Source of the DNA: an uncultured Bacilli bacterium
GTDB taxonomy: Bacteria; Bacillota_I; Bacilli_A; RF39; UBA660
Assembly: GCA_944358875.1 (NCBI GenBank)
Contig: CALVRZ010000004.1
Coordinates: 1-53,802, forward strand
DNA length: 53,802 nt
Reading direction: 5' to 3'
Shown: positions 8,659 to 17,639 of the stretch, one piece after another
Numbering within the stretch: position 1 is the first letter of the stretch
How the letters are laid out: each line of letters starts with the position of its first letter
The notes under the pieces: model-generated
What the model saw: the letters and a program-made list of their open reading frames with translations, nothing else
Database searches by the model: none
Told to the model about the DNA's origin: nothing
Program-made: the position numbers and the translations under genes

Positions 8659-9506
8659 TTTTTCCTCCCTAAATGATACTCTTTATATATAACATTCTTA
8701 CTAACATTACGATCTTTAGCAGCCCTCTTAATTGCACTCATAATATCCATTTTTGTTTTACCATTAACATACATATCAACATGATCAATAATACTTAAAT
8801 CATTATAATTAAAACTGTCATTTGATCCTTCAACAACAATTACAAATTCCCCTTTTAATTCTTCGTTACTTTTTATTAGATCACTAATTTTTCCACGATA
8901 AATACTTTCGAACTTCTTCGTAATCTCTCTTGCAACACAAATATTGCGATCACCAAGAACTTCTAACATTAACTCTAAAGTAGAAATAATACGATGAGGC
9001 GCCTCATAAAAAATCATACTCCACTTAATATCTACCAAATCTTCTAATTCTTTTTTTCTTTTACTATCTTTACTATTTAAAAAACCATAGAACATAAAAG
9101 GTTGAGGTGCTAAACCAGAAGTAATTAATGCTGGAATAAAAGCACAAGGACCAGGAAGAGCTATAACGTTATAATTATTATCAGTCACATATTTAACTGT
9201 CTTATAACCTGGATCACTAATTACAGGTGTTCCACGATCTGTCACTAAAGCAACATTTTTTCCATCTTGCAAATACTGCAAAACTTTCTCTTTAATCGTA
9301 TCTTCATTGTGATCATGTAAGGCAATTAACTTCTTCTTTATTCCAAGATGATCTAGTAACATTCCCGTTACTCTAGTATCCTCAGAAAAAACAACATCGA
9401 CCATCTCTAAAGTATCAATTGACCTTTTAGTTATATCATCCAAATTACCAATTGGAGTAGCAATCAAATATAAAGAAGGACTACCATCATAACTTTTTTG
9501 CCACAT
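8655..9506 (-). CDS. rsmI: 16S rRNA C1402 2'-O-ribose methyltransferase
   Basis: 283 residues. Tetrapyrrole-methylase-fold SAM enzyme. Motifs: LYLIATPIGNLDDIT at the N terminus, FSEDTRVTGMLL, VALVTDRGTPVISDPGY and YGFL..K..R, followed by FYEAPHRI. ATG at 9506 is chosen because GGAGAG lies 8 bp upstream; an in-frame GTG at 9515 would overlap the preceding gene. Neighbours trmN6-like and ricT match the Bacillus yabB-yazA-rsmI-abrB region, but abrB and yazA are missing. Confidence 0.95.
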   Translation of the reverse strand: MWQKSYDGSPSLYLIATPIGNLDDITKRSIDTLEMVDVVFSEDTRVTGMLLDHLGIKKKLIALHDHNEDTIKEKVLQYLQDGKNVALVTDRGTPVISDPGYKTVKYVTDNNYNVIALPGPCAFIPALITSGLAPQPFMFYGFLNSKDSKRKKELEDLVDIKWSMIFYEAPHRIISTLELMLEVLGDRNICVAREITKKFESIYRGKISDLIKSNEELKGEFVIVVEGSNDSFNYNDLSIIDHVDMYVNGKTKMDIMSAIKRAAKDRNVSKNVIYKEYHLGRKK

Positions 9507-9511
9507 AACTA

Positions 9512-10237
9512 TCACTCTCCAAACATCTTTCTAACCTCTATTGTATATTCTCCCTTATCATCATACACATAAAGAGGATCCATAATTTTCAAGTTACCAT
9601 CATTACCATTTTTCGTGGCCTCTATTAACAAAATATTACTATCAGAACCACGCTTTGGATAGACAAATCTTACTCTTTTAGGAACCATATTATATTTTTT
9701 CATTAACATAATTATTTCCACAAAACGATCTGGTCGATGAACTAAAGCTAATCGTCCTCCATTTTTAAGTAACTTACTACTAATAGCAATTACATCTTCC
9801 AAAGTTAATTCCTGTTCATGTCTAGCAATAGCTTTAATCTTATTCTCATTAATGTTACTACCCTCTTTATATTTAAAATAAGGCGGATTACAAGTTATAA
9901 CATCAAAACTATCACTGGCAAAATATGATAATAAATTTTTAACATCATCATTTATAATTTTAATTCTATCACTTAATTTATTTTCCTTAATTGACTTAAC
10001 AGCTAAATCATATACCTCATTTTGAAGTTCAATACCATACATATTAGCTTTTGTTCTTAACGACAATAACATCAAAACAGGTGCATTTCCCGTAGCTAAA
10101 TCAATAATTTTTTTATCTCTTAAATTAATTGTCACAAAATTAGCAAGCATTACCGAATCTAAAGAAAAAGTAAACCAATCATCATTCTGAAAAATATACA
10201 TATCTTTAAAATTAAGTAATCTATTCTTGACTAACAT
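9512..10237 (-). CDS. tRNA1(Val) A37 N6-methyltransferase-like (YabB/TrmN6 family)
   Basis: 241 residues from ATG 10237 (GGAAGG 5 bp upstream). Class I SAM methyltransferase: DLATGNAPVLMLLS is motif I, ELQNEVYDLAVKS motif II, and FDVITCNPPYFK carries the NPPY catalytic motif of N6-adenine/amino methylases. The neighbours (rsmI downstream, ricT upstream) match yabB of Bacillus. The start lies inside the ricT 3' end by 17 bp, implying coupled translation. The exact modified base is inferred from the family. Confidence 0.85.
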   Translation of the reverse strand: MLVKNRLLNFKDMYIFQNDDWFTFSLDSVMLANFVTINLRDKKIIDLATGNAPVLMLLSLRTKANMYGIELQNEVYDLAVKSIKENKLSDRIKIINDDVKNLLSYFASDSFDVITCNPPYFKYKEGSNINENKIKAIARHEQELTLEDVIAISSKLLKNGGRLALVHRPDRFVEIIMLMKKYNMVPKRVRFVYPKRGSDSNILLIEATKNGNDGNLKIMDPLYVYDDKGEYTIEVRKMFGE

Positions 10238-11012
10238 GACTACCTTCCACTTCAACTAAAGTATTTTGTTCCGTAAGAACTGTATATTTTCTTTTAAATA
10301 AATTAACATTAATAACTTTTCCCTTTACCCCATTAGTAGTAACATGATCTCCAACCTCAGGTAAACCTTCCTTATATTTTGTATAACAATCATTCTCATA
10401 TTTTAAACAACATAAAAGACGACCACATACCCCATTAATTTTAGTAGGATTTAAAGATAAAGACTGATTTTTAGCCATATTTATTGAAACACTATCAAAT
10501 TCTTTCAAAAAATTACTACAACATAATTTTCTTCCACAAGGTCCTAAACCTCCAACTTCTTTAGCCTTATCTCTAATACCAATCTGTCTTAATTCAATTC
10601 TTGTTTTAAAGTAAGACCCTAAATCTCTTGCTAACTGTCTAAAGTCAACTCTCTCATCCGCAACAAAACGAAAAACCAATTGCGATCTATCAAAATTATA
10701 ATAAGAATCAATAATACTCATATTAAGATTATTAGAGGCAATCATTTCTTTACATTTGTTAATAGCTAATTTAGCATCTTTAAGATTAGTTAAATGTTGT
10801 AAATAATCCTTTTTTGTTGAAATTCTAACAACTTTACGATATTCAAGTTCATCATTAATTTCCTTTTCAGGCACAAAACTAGCAACTGTTCCAAATTGTA
10901 AGCCCTTATCAGTATCCACAATTACCGTTAAATTCTTCTTTAATTTAAGTCCATTATCATCAAAGTAATAAACCTTATTTCGATTATTAAACTTAACACC
11001 GACAACACCCAT
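10221..11012 (-). CDS. ricT: RicT/YaaT, PSP1-domain regulatory iron-sulfur protein
   Basis: 263 residues. Contains the PSP1 C-terminal domain and the Cys-rich block GPCGRKLCCSNF...GVCGRLLCCLKYE typical of YaaT/RicT, which in B. subtilis joins RicA and RicF in an Fe-S complex that stimulates RNase Y processing and supports biofilm, competence and sporulation. ATG 11012 is used because AGGAGG lies 8 bp upstream; a GTG 9 bp earlier is the alternative. It starts within 2 bp of the holB stop, as in Bacillus. Confidence 0.92.
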   Translation of the reverse strand: MGVVGVKFNNRNKVYYFDDNGLKLKKNLTVIVDTDKGLQFGTVASFVPEKEINDELEYRKVVRISTKKDYLQHLTNLKDAKLAINKCKEMIASNNLNMSIIDSYYNFDRSQLVFRFVADERVDFRQLARDLGSYFKTRIELRQIGIRDKAKEVGGLGPCGRKLCCSNFLKEFDSVSINMAKNQSLSLNPTKINGVCGRLLCCLKYENDCYTKYKEGLPEVGDHVTTNGVKGKVINVNLFKRKYTVLTEQNTLVEVEGSHVSQE

Positions 11013-11013
11013 C

Positions 11014-11967
11014 CTAAACACCTCCTAAATCAATAACTAATTTATCAACCATTAAAGTTGGATTCAAATTAAACTTAATATTTTCTTTCACTTCTAATAA
11101 AATATTAAGTTTTTTAAGTATTTTATCCATTTCATTATTCTTATTAACAAAATCAAAAATATCTAAATACTCTTTATAAAAAATCCTCTCAATACCAATT
11201 TTCATTCGAAGAACATCATAGTAAAAATTAATAAGTAAATCAATACCAATAATATTACCTTCTTTATCTTTAAAGATATCATGCCACATTTTTTTATTAT
11301 AAATTATTGTATCGTATTTATATTTTTCTAAATAACTAATAAACTGCGTAGCGCCATCAATCATCTTTTGATATTTATCATCATTGATAATTTGATCATA
11401 CATCGTCTTTGAATTACCTATTAAATTTGCCAAAGATTGAATCGTTTTATCAAAATTTTCCTTTTCACTTTTCATCGTCAATATCTGGCACCTAGAAACA
11501 ATTGTTTTTAAAACTCTATTAATATTATCAGTAATCAAAAAAGCATAAATATTATCTACTGGTTCTTCTAAAAATTTTAATAAAGAATTAGCAGCTTGTC
11601 CATTCATCCGATCACAATTCTTAATAATATAAATACGCTTTTCATTTTCCACACCTTTTTTCGTAAATTCATCTTGTAAATCTAACAATTGCTCTTTTTT
11701 TATCCACAAACCGTCTGGTTCAATAATTTTAAGTTCTGTAAAATTACCATCATCAATGCGATCACAAAGATGACAATCGTTACATAAAGTAGAATTTGTA
11801 TAATGATTAGGACAAACAATAGTCTTAATAATTGCTAAAACAAAATCATCGACTGTTATATTTTTATTTGATTCAATTAAATAAGCATGAGATATTTTAT
11901 TATTATTAATTGCTCTAATCATCAAATTATAAATTAGATCTTGTTTATCTTTATAATTATCAAGCAT
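11014..11967 (-). CDS. holB: DNA polymerase III delta-prime subunit
   Basis: 317 residues. Clamp-loader subunit. An AAA+ like fold with SHAYLIESN in place of a true P-loop, a zinc-binding cluster (CPNHYTNSTLCNDCHLC), and GQAANSLLKFLEEP followed by a degenerate sensor region ending SRCQILTM. The missing Walker A is normal for delta-prime and distinguishes it from DnaX in the same neighbourhood. It lies directly upstream of ricT. Confidence 0.92.
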   Translation of the reverse strand: MLDNYKDKQDLIYNLMIRAINNNKISHAYLIESNKNITVDDFVLAIIKTIVCPNHYTNSTLCNDCHLCDRIDDGNFTELKIIEPDGLWIKKEQLLDLQDEFTKKGVENEKRIYIIKNCDRMNGQAANSLLKFLEEPVDNIYAFLITDNINRVLKTIVSRCQILTMKSEKENFDKTIQSLANLIGNSKTMYDQIINDDKYQKMIDGATQFISYLEKYKYDTIIYNKKMWHDIFKDKEGNIIGIDLLINFYYDVLRMKIGIERIFYKEYLDIFDFVNKNNEMDKILKKLNILLEVKENIKFNLNPTLMVDKLVIDLGGV

Positions 11968-11983
11968 TGTCCATCACATCCTT

Positions 11984-12172
11984 CTAAAATACTACTAAAG
12001 AAAATATAATTAAACCAAATAAGCCTGGTATTCCTAATACACAAACAATTAAAATGGTAATTAGATTTATCGGCACAATTGTATTAAGTGGTGTTGCTAT
12101 AACATTGTAAGCATAAATAAATAAAGCACTCATAATAATTTTTTTAATAATAACAAAAATTTTTTTGATCAT
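11984..12172 (-). CDS. bofA: BofA-family protein (pro-sigma-K processing inhibitor type)
   Basis: 62 residues, nearly all membrane: an N-terminal helix (about 4-25) and a second segment, PINLITILIVCVLGIPGLFG, the diagnostic C-terminal motif of BofA. In Bacillus, BofA holds SpoIVFB protease inactive in the outer forespore membrane and lies just after recR, as here. ATG 12172 is preferred (TAGGTG 6 bp upstream) over the GTG at 12181. It is a second sporulation marker in the window. Confidence 0.82.
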   Translation of the reverse strand: MIKKIFVIIKKIIMSALFIYAYNVIATPLNTIVPINLITILIVCVLGIPGLFGLIIFSLVVF

Positions 12173-12210
12173 CGCATTCACCTAATGCATAATATGACCA
12201 AAAAAAGTAA

Positions 12211-12807
12211 TTATGAAATATCTTTACGTTCTTCCAAAGCCATTTCTAAAGTCATTGTATCAATATACTCAATATCTGTACCAATTGGTACCCCTGTTGC
12301 TATTTTACTAACTTTAACTTTCTCATTTTCCAATATTTTTTTTATATATTGCATTGTTGTTTCACCCTCAATACTAGGCTTTAAAGCTAAAATAATTTCA
12401 CTAACATCATTATTTTTAACTCTATCAAGTAAAGACTTAATATTAATATCATCTGGATTAATACCTTCCAAAGGCGAAATTAAACCATCTAAAACATGAT
12501 ATAAACCATTATATACCCCTAGTCTTTCAAATAAAGCAACATCTTTAGGCTTTTCCACCACAAAGATCGTATCCTTTTTACGATTACTATTTCCACATAT
12601 CGGACATACAGCAGTTTCACTAATATTATTGCAAACAGAACATCTTCTTATTTTATCCCGAACATCACTAATAGCTGTTGCAAAAGTTGTAAGTCTATCC
12701 TTATCAAACCCTAACATTGCAAAAGCCAAACGTTCAGCACTCTTTTCACCAATACCAGGCAAATCCTTAAAACACTCTATTAAACTACTAACACTCTTAG
12801 GATACAT
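12211..12807 (-). CDS. recR: recombination mediator RecR
   Basis: 198 residues, full length. A helix-hairpin-helix (DLPGIGEKSAERLAF) is followed by a C4 zinc finger (CSVCNNISETAVCPIC), a Toprim domain (IFVVEKPKDVALFER... EIILALKPSIEGETT) and a C-terminal Walker B-like segment (ATGVPIGTDIEYID). Acts with RecF/RecO to load RecA on gaps. It starts 2 bp before the ybaB stop in the conserved dnaX-ybaB-recR operon. Confidence 0.97.
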   Translation of the reverse strand: MYPKSVSSLIECFKDLPGIGEKSAERLAFAMLGFDKDRLTTFATAISDVRDKIRRCSVCNNISETAVCPICGNSNRKKDTIFVVEKPKDVALFERLGVYNGLYHVLDGLISPLEGINPDDINIKSLLDRVKNNDVSEIILALKPSIEGETTMQYIKKILENEKVKVSKIATGVPIGTDIEYIDTMTLEMALEERKDIS

Positions 12808-12808
12808 A

Positions 12809-13117
12809 TTACATCAATCCAGTTAAGCCACTACCATATTTACTTAATTTAGCTTCTTTATCATTACTAGCCTTCTTAACTGCATCATTTATAGCAACAA
12901 TAACCATATCTTCTAACATTTCCATATCATCCATTGCAAAGTCACTATCTAAATTAAACTTAACTGATTGTACCTCATGCTTACCATTAATCACAACCTT
13001 AACAAGTGAAGAGTTACCTTCATAAGTAGTTTGTTCTAACTCCTTTTGTGTTTTTTGCAATTGAGCTTGCATTTTTTGAGCTTCACGCATTAAATTTTGC
13101 ATATTCATAATTTTCAT
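12809..13117 (-). CDS. YbaB/EbfC nucleoid-associated protein
   Basis: About 102 residues. Dimeric small DNA-binding protein. The helix LMREAQKMQAQLQKTQKELE and the following GNSSLVKVVINGKHEVQSVK strand region are characteristic. Several Met codons near the 5' end (13117, 13108, 13102) make the exact start uncertain; 13117 sits 2 bp from AGGAAAGGTG and 13108 has a more usual spacing. It lies between dnaX and recR as in most bacteria. Confidence 0.93.
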   Translation of the reverse strand: MKIMNMQNLMREAQKMQAQLQKTQKELEQTTYEGNSSLVKVVINGKHEVQSVKFNLDSDFAMDDMEMLEDMVIVAINDAVKKASNDKEAKLSKYGSGLTGLM

Positions 13118-13125
13118 CACCTTTC

Positions 13126-14850
13126 CTAATTTTCAAATTCTATAATATCACTACCAACCATATCGATAAGATCATCGACTGGCGTTCTTTCTTTAACTTT
13201 TTTTTCATCACTAGTTTTTTCATTAATATAACTATACTTTTTAGAAGATTTCAAATTATCAATATATTTTTTCTTTTCATCTTCCCACTCATCATTAGTT
13301 AAACAAATAACTGTATAATCACTATTTAGTATTTCTTTTAATAAACTTGATACAACATCTGTAACTTCATTAATTCTTTCCACAACTGCATCATATTTAC
13401 CAAGTAAAATCAAATTTCTCGTTCCCGCCGCGACGGGTGTAGTATCATTAAGTAAACCAGATACAACCGAATATTTATTAGATAAAAGATAATCATTAAC
13501 CAAATTCCATTTATTTTTAATATCTATTAGTATCTGTTTAGAAGCATCGACAAAAGTATTATTAATTCTTATTTGTTTAAGATTATCATCAATTAAATTA
13601 ACTTCTACTTTTACCATTGTCTCTTCTTTAGCATCATTTTTAACTTCTTCATCAATTTTATCATTTTCACTATTTGAAACAATTATCTTTTCTTCTTTCT
13701 TTCCTTCATCATCTTTTTTTTCTAATAAAATATCCTTTTTTTCCACAATTCTAACATTATCATTTAAATTATCCACAGCAATGTTATTATCTACAAATTC
13801 AAGTATGCTAACTACAACCACAATCGCCGGATAACTAGAAACTTTTATTTTATTAACAATATCATTCAATGTCATAATTAAAGTATATATTTTTTTCTGA
13901 TCCATTAATGACTCAATTTCTTTTAACTTTTCATTTTTAGAACTAATTTCACTTAATTTACTATTATTAACATAAATAAGTGTATCTTTTAAAAATATAA
14001 TAACTTCATCGATAAATTTAATAATACTTTTACCCGTATGATCAATTTCTTCAACTACATTAATAATTTCTGATTTATTACCAGCATTAATATCAACAAT
14101 AAATTTATATATATCATCATAACTAACGGATCCATTTACTTGATAAACATCATCGATTGTAATTTCAGAATCTTTATAAGAGATTAATTGATCCAAGAAA
14201 TTAATAGCATCACGCATCCCACCATCAGATAATCTAGCTATTTCATACAAAGCATCATCTGTTATTTGGACATTTTCATTATCCACAATTTGTCTAAGTC
14301 TATTTACTATTTGATCATCACTTACTTTAGAAAACTGAAATTTTTGACATCTAGAAGCAATCGTCAAAGGAATCTTATGAGGTTCCGTTGTTGCCAAGAT
14401 AAAAATTACATGTGATGGTGGTTCTTCCAAAGTTTTCAACAAGGCATTAAAAGCTTGAACTGTAAGCATATGAACTTCATCGATAATATAAACTTTATAT
14501 TTAGCTAAAGTAGGAACTAAATTAACTTTATCACGTAATTCTCTAATTTCATCAACACCATTATTTGAAGCAGCATCGATTTCCACAACATCATTATTAT
14601 TAAATATATTTTTACAACATTCACAAACGCCACAGGGCTTACCATCTACTAAATTAGTACAATTAACCATACGTGCAATTATCTTTGCTGTCGTTGTTTT
14701 ACCTGTACCTCGAGGCCCTGAAAATAAATAAGCATGTGAAATTCTATTTGTTTCAATAGCATGTTCAATTACCTTAACAACTTTGTCCTGACCAACGACA
14801 TCATCAAAATTATCAGGACGATATTTTCTATATAAAGCCAAATACTGCAT
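13126..14850 (-). CDS. dnaX: DNA polymerase III tau/gamma subunit
   Basis: 574 residues. AAA+ clamp-loader ATPase with GPRGTGKTTTAK (Walker A, near residue 45), zinc-binding CGVCECCKN, IIDEVHMLT (Walker B), LEEPPSHVIFILATTEP and SRCQKFQF (sensor and Arg finger). Residues from about 380 form a Lys/Glu/Asp-rich linker followed by a C-terminal tau-like domain. The SD is GAGGTGA. First protein gene of the ybaB-recR-bofA set and immediately downstream of tadA. Confidence 0.97.
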   Translation of the reverse strand: MQYLALYRKYRPDNFDDVVGQDKVVKVIEHAIETNRISHAYLFSGPRGTGKTTTAKIIARMVNCTNLVDGKPCGVCECCKNIFNNNDVVEIDAASNNGVDEIRELRDKVNLVPTLAKYKVYIIDEVHMLTVQAFNALLKTLEEPPSHVIFILATTEPHKIPLTIASRCQKFQFSKVSDDQIVNRLRQIVDNENVQITDDALYEIARLSDGGMRDAINFLDQLISYKDSEITIDDVYQVNGSVSYDDIYKFIVDINAGNKSEIINVVEEIDHTGKSIIKFIDEVIIFLKDTLIYVNNSKLSEISSKNEKLKEIESLMDQKKIYTLIMTLNDIVNKIKVSSYPAIVVVVSILEFVDNNIAVDNLNDNVRIVEKKDILLEKKDDEGKKEEKIIVSNSENDKIDEEVKNDAKEETMVKVEVNLIDDNLKQIRINNTFVDASKQILIDIKNKWNLVNDYLLSNKYSVVSGLLNDTTPVAAGTRNLILLGKYDAVVERINEVTDVVSSLLKEILNSDYTVICLTNDEWEDEKKKYIDNLKSSKKYSYINEKTSDEKKVKERTPVDDLIDMVGSDIIEFEN

Positions 14851-14890
14851 ATTTCACCTCAATTCCATATTAATTATAACATAAATAATA

Positions 14891-15316
14891 TTATTTTGAG
14901 CGTTTTTTAATAAAAAAATCTGATAGTATTTGAGCACATTCCAACATATTTAAGTTTTCAACAATTACATTTTTCCCATATTCACAATAACTAAACATTT
15001 GTTTGTCTCTAGCCGTACCATAATAAACTCTCTTAATACGACTTTCCACAATTGCTCCCTTACACATCGGACATGGTTCCAACGTAACATATAAAGAGCA
15101 TTCATCAAGACGCCAATCGCCTATTTTTTTGCTAGCTTGAGCAATAGCAATCAATTCAGCATGCATAATAGGATTACCTGTTTTTACTTTTTTGTTATAA
15201 CCACGCCCTATTATTTTACCTTGATATACAACAACCGCTCCCACTGGCACTTCATCAATCAAAAATGCTTTTTTAGCCAATTCATAAGCTTTATTCATAA
15301 AAAAATAATTATCCAC
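14891..15316 (-). CDS. tadA: tRNA-specific adenosine deaminase
   Basis: 141 residues. Converts A34 to inosine in tRNA-Arg(ACG). The zinc and catalytic motifs are intact: MHAELIAIAQA (HAE) and LEPCPMCKGAI (PCxxC). The start is a GTG that aligns with known TadA N termini; an ATG seven codons in is the alternative. The SRP RNA lies immediately upstream, a slight rearrangement of Bacillus, where that RNA sits between tadA and dnaX. Confidence 0.95.
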   Translation of the reverse strand: MDNYFFMNKAYELAKKAFLIDEVPVGAVVVYQGKIIGRGYNKKVKTGNPIMHAELIAIAQASKKIGDWRLDECSLYVTLEPCPMCKGAIVESRIKRVYYGTARDKQMFSYCEYGKNVIVENLNMLECAQILSDFFIKKRSK

Positions 15317-15350
15317 AACACATCACCATCTTTAAATTATAATAAAAAAA

Positions 15351-15423
15351 GACACACACAATAAGGAAGTGTTAAAGCTGCTGTTTTCCAACCCTGACTT
15401 GATTCCACTATTATTGTTGTGTC
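15351..15423 (-). ncRNA. ffs: small bacterial SRP RNA (4.5S / scRNA type)
   Basis: Read on the minus strand, the core GTCAGGGTTGGAAAACAGCAGC matches the conserved SRP helix 8 (GTCAGG..GGAA...AGCAGC). The ends GACACAACAATAA and TTATTGTGTGTGTC pair into the terminal stem, and a U-run follows at 15350-15344. A promoter is placed correctly upstream. The RNA is about 75 nt, shorter than the Bacillus scRNA and without an Alu domain. Binds Ffh for co-translational membrane targeting. Confidence 0.88.
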
Positions 15424-15429
15424 AACAAT

Positions 15430-15458
15430 ACAATACTATAATTTAAGTTATTTTGCAA
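15430..15458 (-). promoter_or_regulatory. promoter of the SRP RNA
   Basis: On the minus strand, TTGCAA (15458-15453), 17 bp, TATTGT (15435-15430), placing transcription start about 7 bp on, at the first base of the RNA stem. Confidence 0.55.
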
Positions 15459-15578
15459 GTATATTTCAACTATAAACTTAAAAAACTGATTTTTTCAAAA
15501 AAAACAATCATCTCTAATTCCTTTATTCATACCGGGAAATAATCTATTCACTGCAGTTTTTATTAATTAAAATTTCCA

Positions 15579-17424
15579 TGTTTCACGTGAAACATAAGTA
15601 CATAATATAAGTACTAATATCAAAAATGATATTATCAAATATACTTATTATCAATATTACTAAATCTATGTTCCACGTGAAACATAAACTTAACTAATTA
15701 AGAATATATAATATAATAAAATCATTTATAATTATGATCATTTTATAGAATTCATTTTTTTCATTTAATATTAACAATTCATGTTCCACGTGAAACATGA
15801 ATTGTTATATAATAATATAGATATCAACAATTATATATTAACTGGATTATATTTATACTATTATCTATGTTCCACGTGGAACATAGATTTTCTTTTTCAA
15901 TAAATATAAAAGCACATTAACATTAAAATTTCTGTTTTTTTTAAATAAATATCACCTTATAAACGCTTTATTCACACCGGGAAATAATACATTCATTACA
16001 GTTTTTATTAAATAAATTTTCTATGTTCCACGTGAAACATAAGTAAAATTTATTATATAATATATATTATTTATAGTTATAATCATTTTATAAAATTTTT
16101 TTATTTATAATTAATAAGTTCATGTTTCACGTGAAACATGAACTATTATATATAAATATCAACAATTATGTATTAACTAAATCATATTTATATCGTTATC
16201 TATGTTTCACGTGGAACATAGATTATTTCTACATAAATTAATAGAAATTTATAAAATAATATCCTACAAATAAATTTAATAAATAAATTATTTACTTAAA
16301 GAATTATGTTTCACGTGGAACATATAATTACACAAAATAGATTTATAAATTATTTATTTAATTTAAAATTACTTATTATTTCATGTTCCACGTGGAACAT
16401 GAAATAGACTTTATATACAAATAACATTAATTCTAGAAACATAATTTCTGTTTTTTATAAACAAATACAATCTTGTAATGGCTTTATTCACACCGGGAAA
16501 TAATCCATTTGCTACAGTTTTTATTGAATAAAATTTCTATGTTCCACGTGAAACATAAGTAAAATTTATTATATAATATATATTATTTATAGTTATAATC
16601 ATTTTATAAAATTTTTTTATTTATAATTAATAAGTTCATGTTTCACGTGAAACATGAACTATTATATATAAATATCAACAATTATGTATTAACAAAATCA
16701 TATTTATATCGTTATCTATGTTTCACGTGGAACATACAATTTCATTTTCAACAAATATTAAATGCATCAACATTACAATTTCAGGTTTTTAAAAATAAAT
16801 ACTATCTCGTAATACCTTTATCTACACCGGAAAATAATACATTCATTGCAGTTTTTTCTAAATAAATTTTCTATGTTTCACGTGAAACATAAGTGCATAA
16901 TATAAGTACTAATATTAAAAATAAAATGAAAATAATTATATTGAATATAAATATTATTAATAATGCTAAATCTATGTTCCACGTGGAACATAGATTATTT
17001 CTACACAAATTAATAAAAATTTATAAAATAATATCATACAAATAACATTAATTCTAGAAACATAATTTCTGTTTTTTATAAACAAATACAATCTTGTAAA
17101 GACTTTATTCACACTGGGAAATAATCTATTTGCTACAGTTTTTATTGAATAAAATTTATGTGTTCCACGTGAAACATAAGTAAAACTCATTATATAATAT
17201 ATGTTTTTTATAGTTATAATCATTTTATAAAACTTTATTTTATGATTAATAAGTTCATGTTTCACGTGAAACATGAACTATTATATATAAATATAGATAT
17301 CAACAATTATGTATTAACTAAATCATATTTATGTCGTTATCTATGTTTCACGTGAAACACATACTCACATCAATAATAGATCTATAAATTATTCTATTAC
17401 TGAATTCATGTTTCACGTGGAACA
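15579..17424. repeat. parS: parS array: 18 ParB/Spo0J-binding sites
   Basis: 16-bp sites TGTTYCACGTGRAACA start at 15579, 15669, 15782, 15868, 16024, 16123, 16203, 16307, 16384, 16540, 16639, 16719, 16874, 16975, 17161, 17258, 17344 and 17409. Six have the TTTC/GAAA palindrome, three TTCC/GGAA, nine are mixed; every site matches the Bacillus parS consensus. Spacing is 65-186 bp. Many sit inside longer inverted repeats. The whole gene-free stretch 15425-17674 is this array plus AT-rich spacer. It lies about 8-11 kb from dnaA, a normal distance for parS, but the site density is extreme. Confidence 0.95.
16021..16735 (+). repeat. ~200-bp direct duplication inside the parS array
   Basis: 16021-16219 and 16537-16735 are near-identical at a 516-bp offset, each carrying three parS sites (16024/16123/16203 and 16540/16639/16719). 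A diverged third copy spans about 17157-17360. Other segments are also repeated (16431-16560 with 17051-17180; 16731-16873 with 17421-17554). The array therefore grew by segmental duplication. Confidence 0.85.
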
Positions 17425-17639
17425 TACAATTTCATTTTCAACAAATATTAAATGCATCAACATTACAATTTCAGGTTTTTAAAAATAAATACTACCTCGT
17501 AATACCTTTATCTACACCGGAAAATAATACATTCATTACAGTTTTTTCTAAATAAAAAAATTGTTTTCAACAATAAATAATTATCGATAGTAACATAGAA
17601 AATATTAATTATCAACAAAGATTTGGAAAGAAAAATGAG

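Larger units (their letters stand above)
15523..17525 (+). repeat. six-copy interspersed module (DnaA-box-like 9-mer + CCGGGAAAT)
   Basis: Copies begin at 15523, 15968, 16484, 16818, 17105 and 17508. Each has TTATTCACA (copies 2, 3, 5), TTATTCATA (1) or TTATCTACA (4, 6), directly followed by CCGGGAAAT, CCGGAAAAT or CTGGGAAAT and then an ACAGTTTTT-type stretch. In copies 1-5 a parS begins exactly 39 bp after the last base of the CCGGGAAAT element. Copy 6 has none. TTATTCACA fits the DnaA box TTATNCACA, and CCGGGAAAT is the right half of a Noc site. Confidence 0.85.

Noticed and set aside
16638-17274. Two open frames of 75 and 100 codons starting MFHVKHE in the parS island
   Set aside because: They begin inside parS palindromes (ATG TTT CAC GTG AAA CAT) and run through AT-rich repeat DNA; no SD, no domain, not kept between repeat copies.
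15579-17424. parS palindromes as tandem transcription terminators
   Set aside because: No U-tract follows the stems, there are no genes between them, and the cores match parS exactly.
15523-17525. CRISPR array
   Set aside because: Repeats are 16-bp palindromic parS with variable, partly duplicated spacers; no cas genes and no uniform spacer length.
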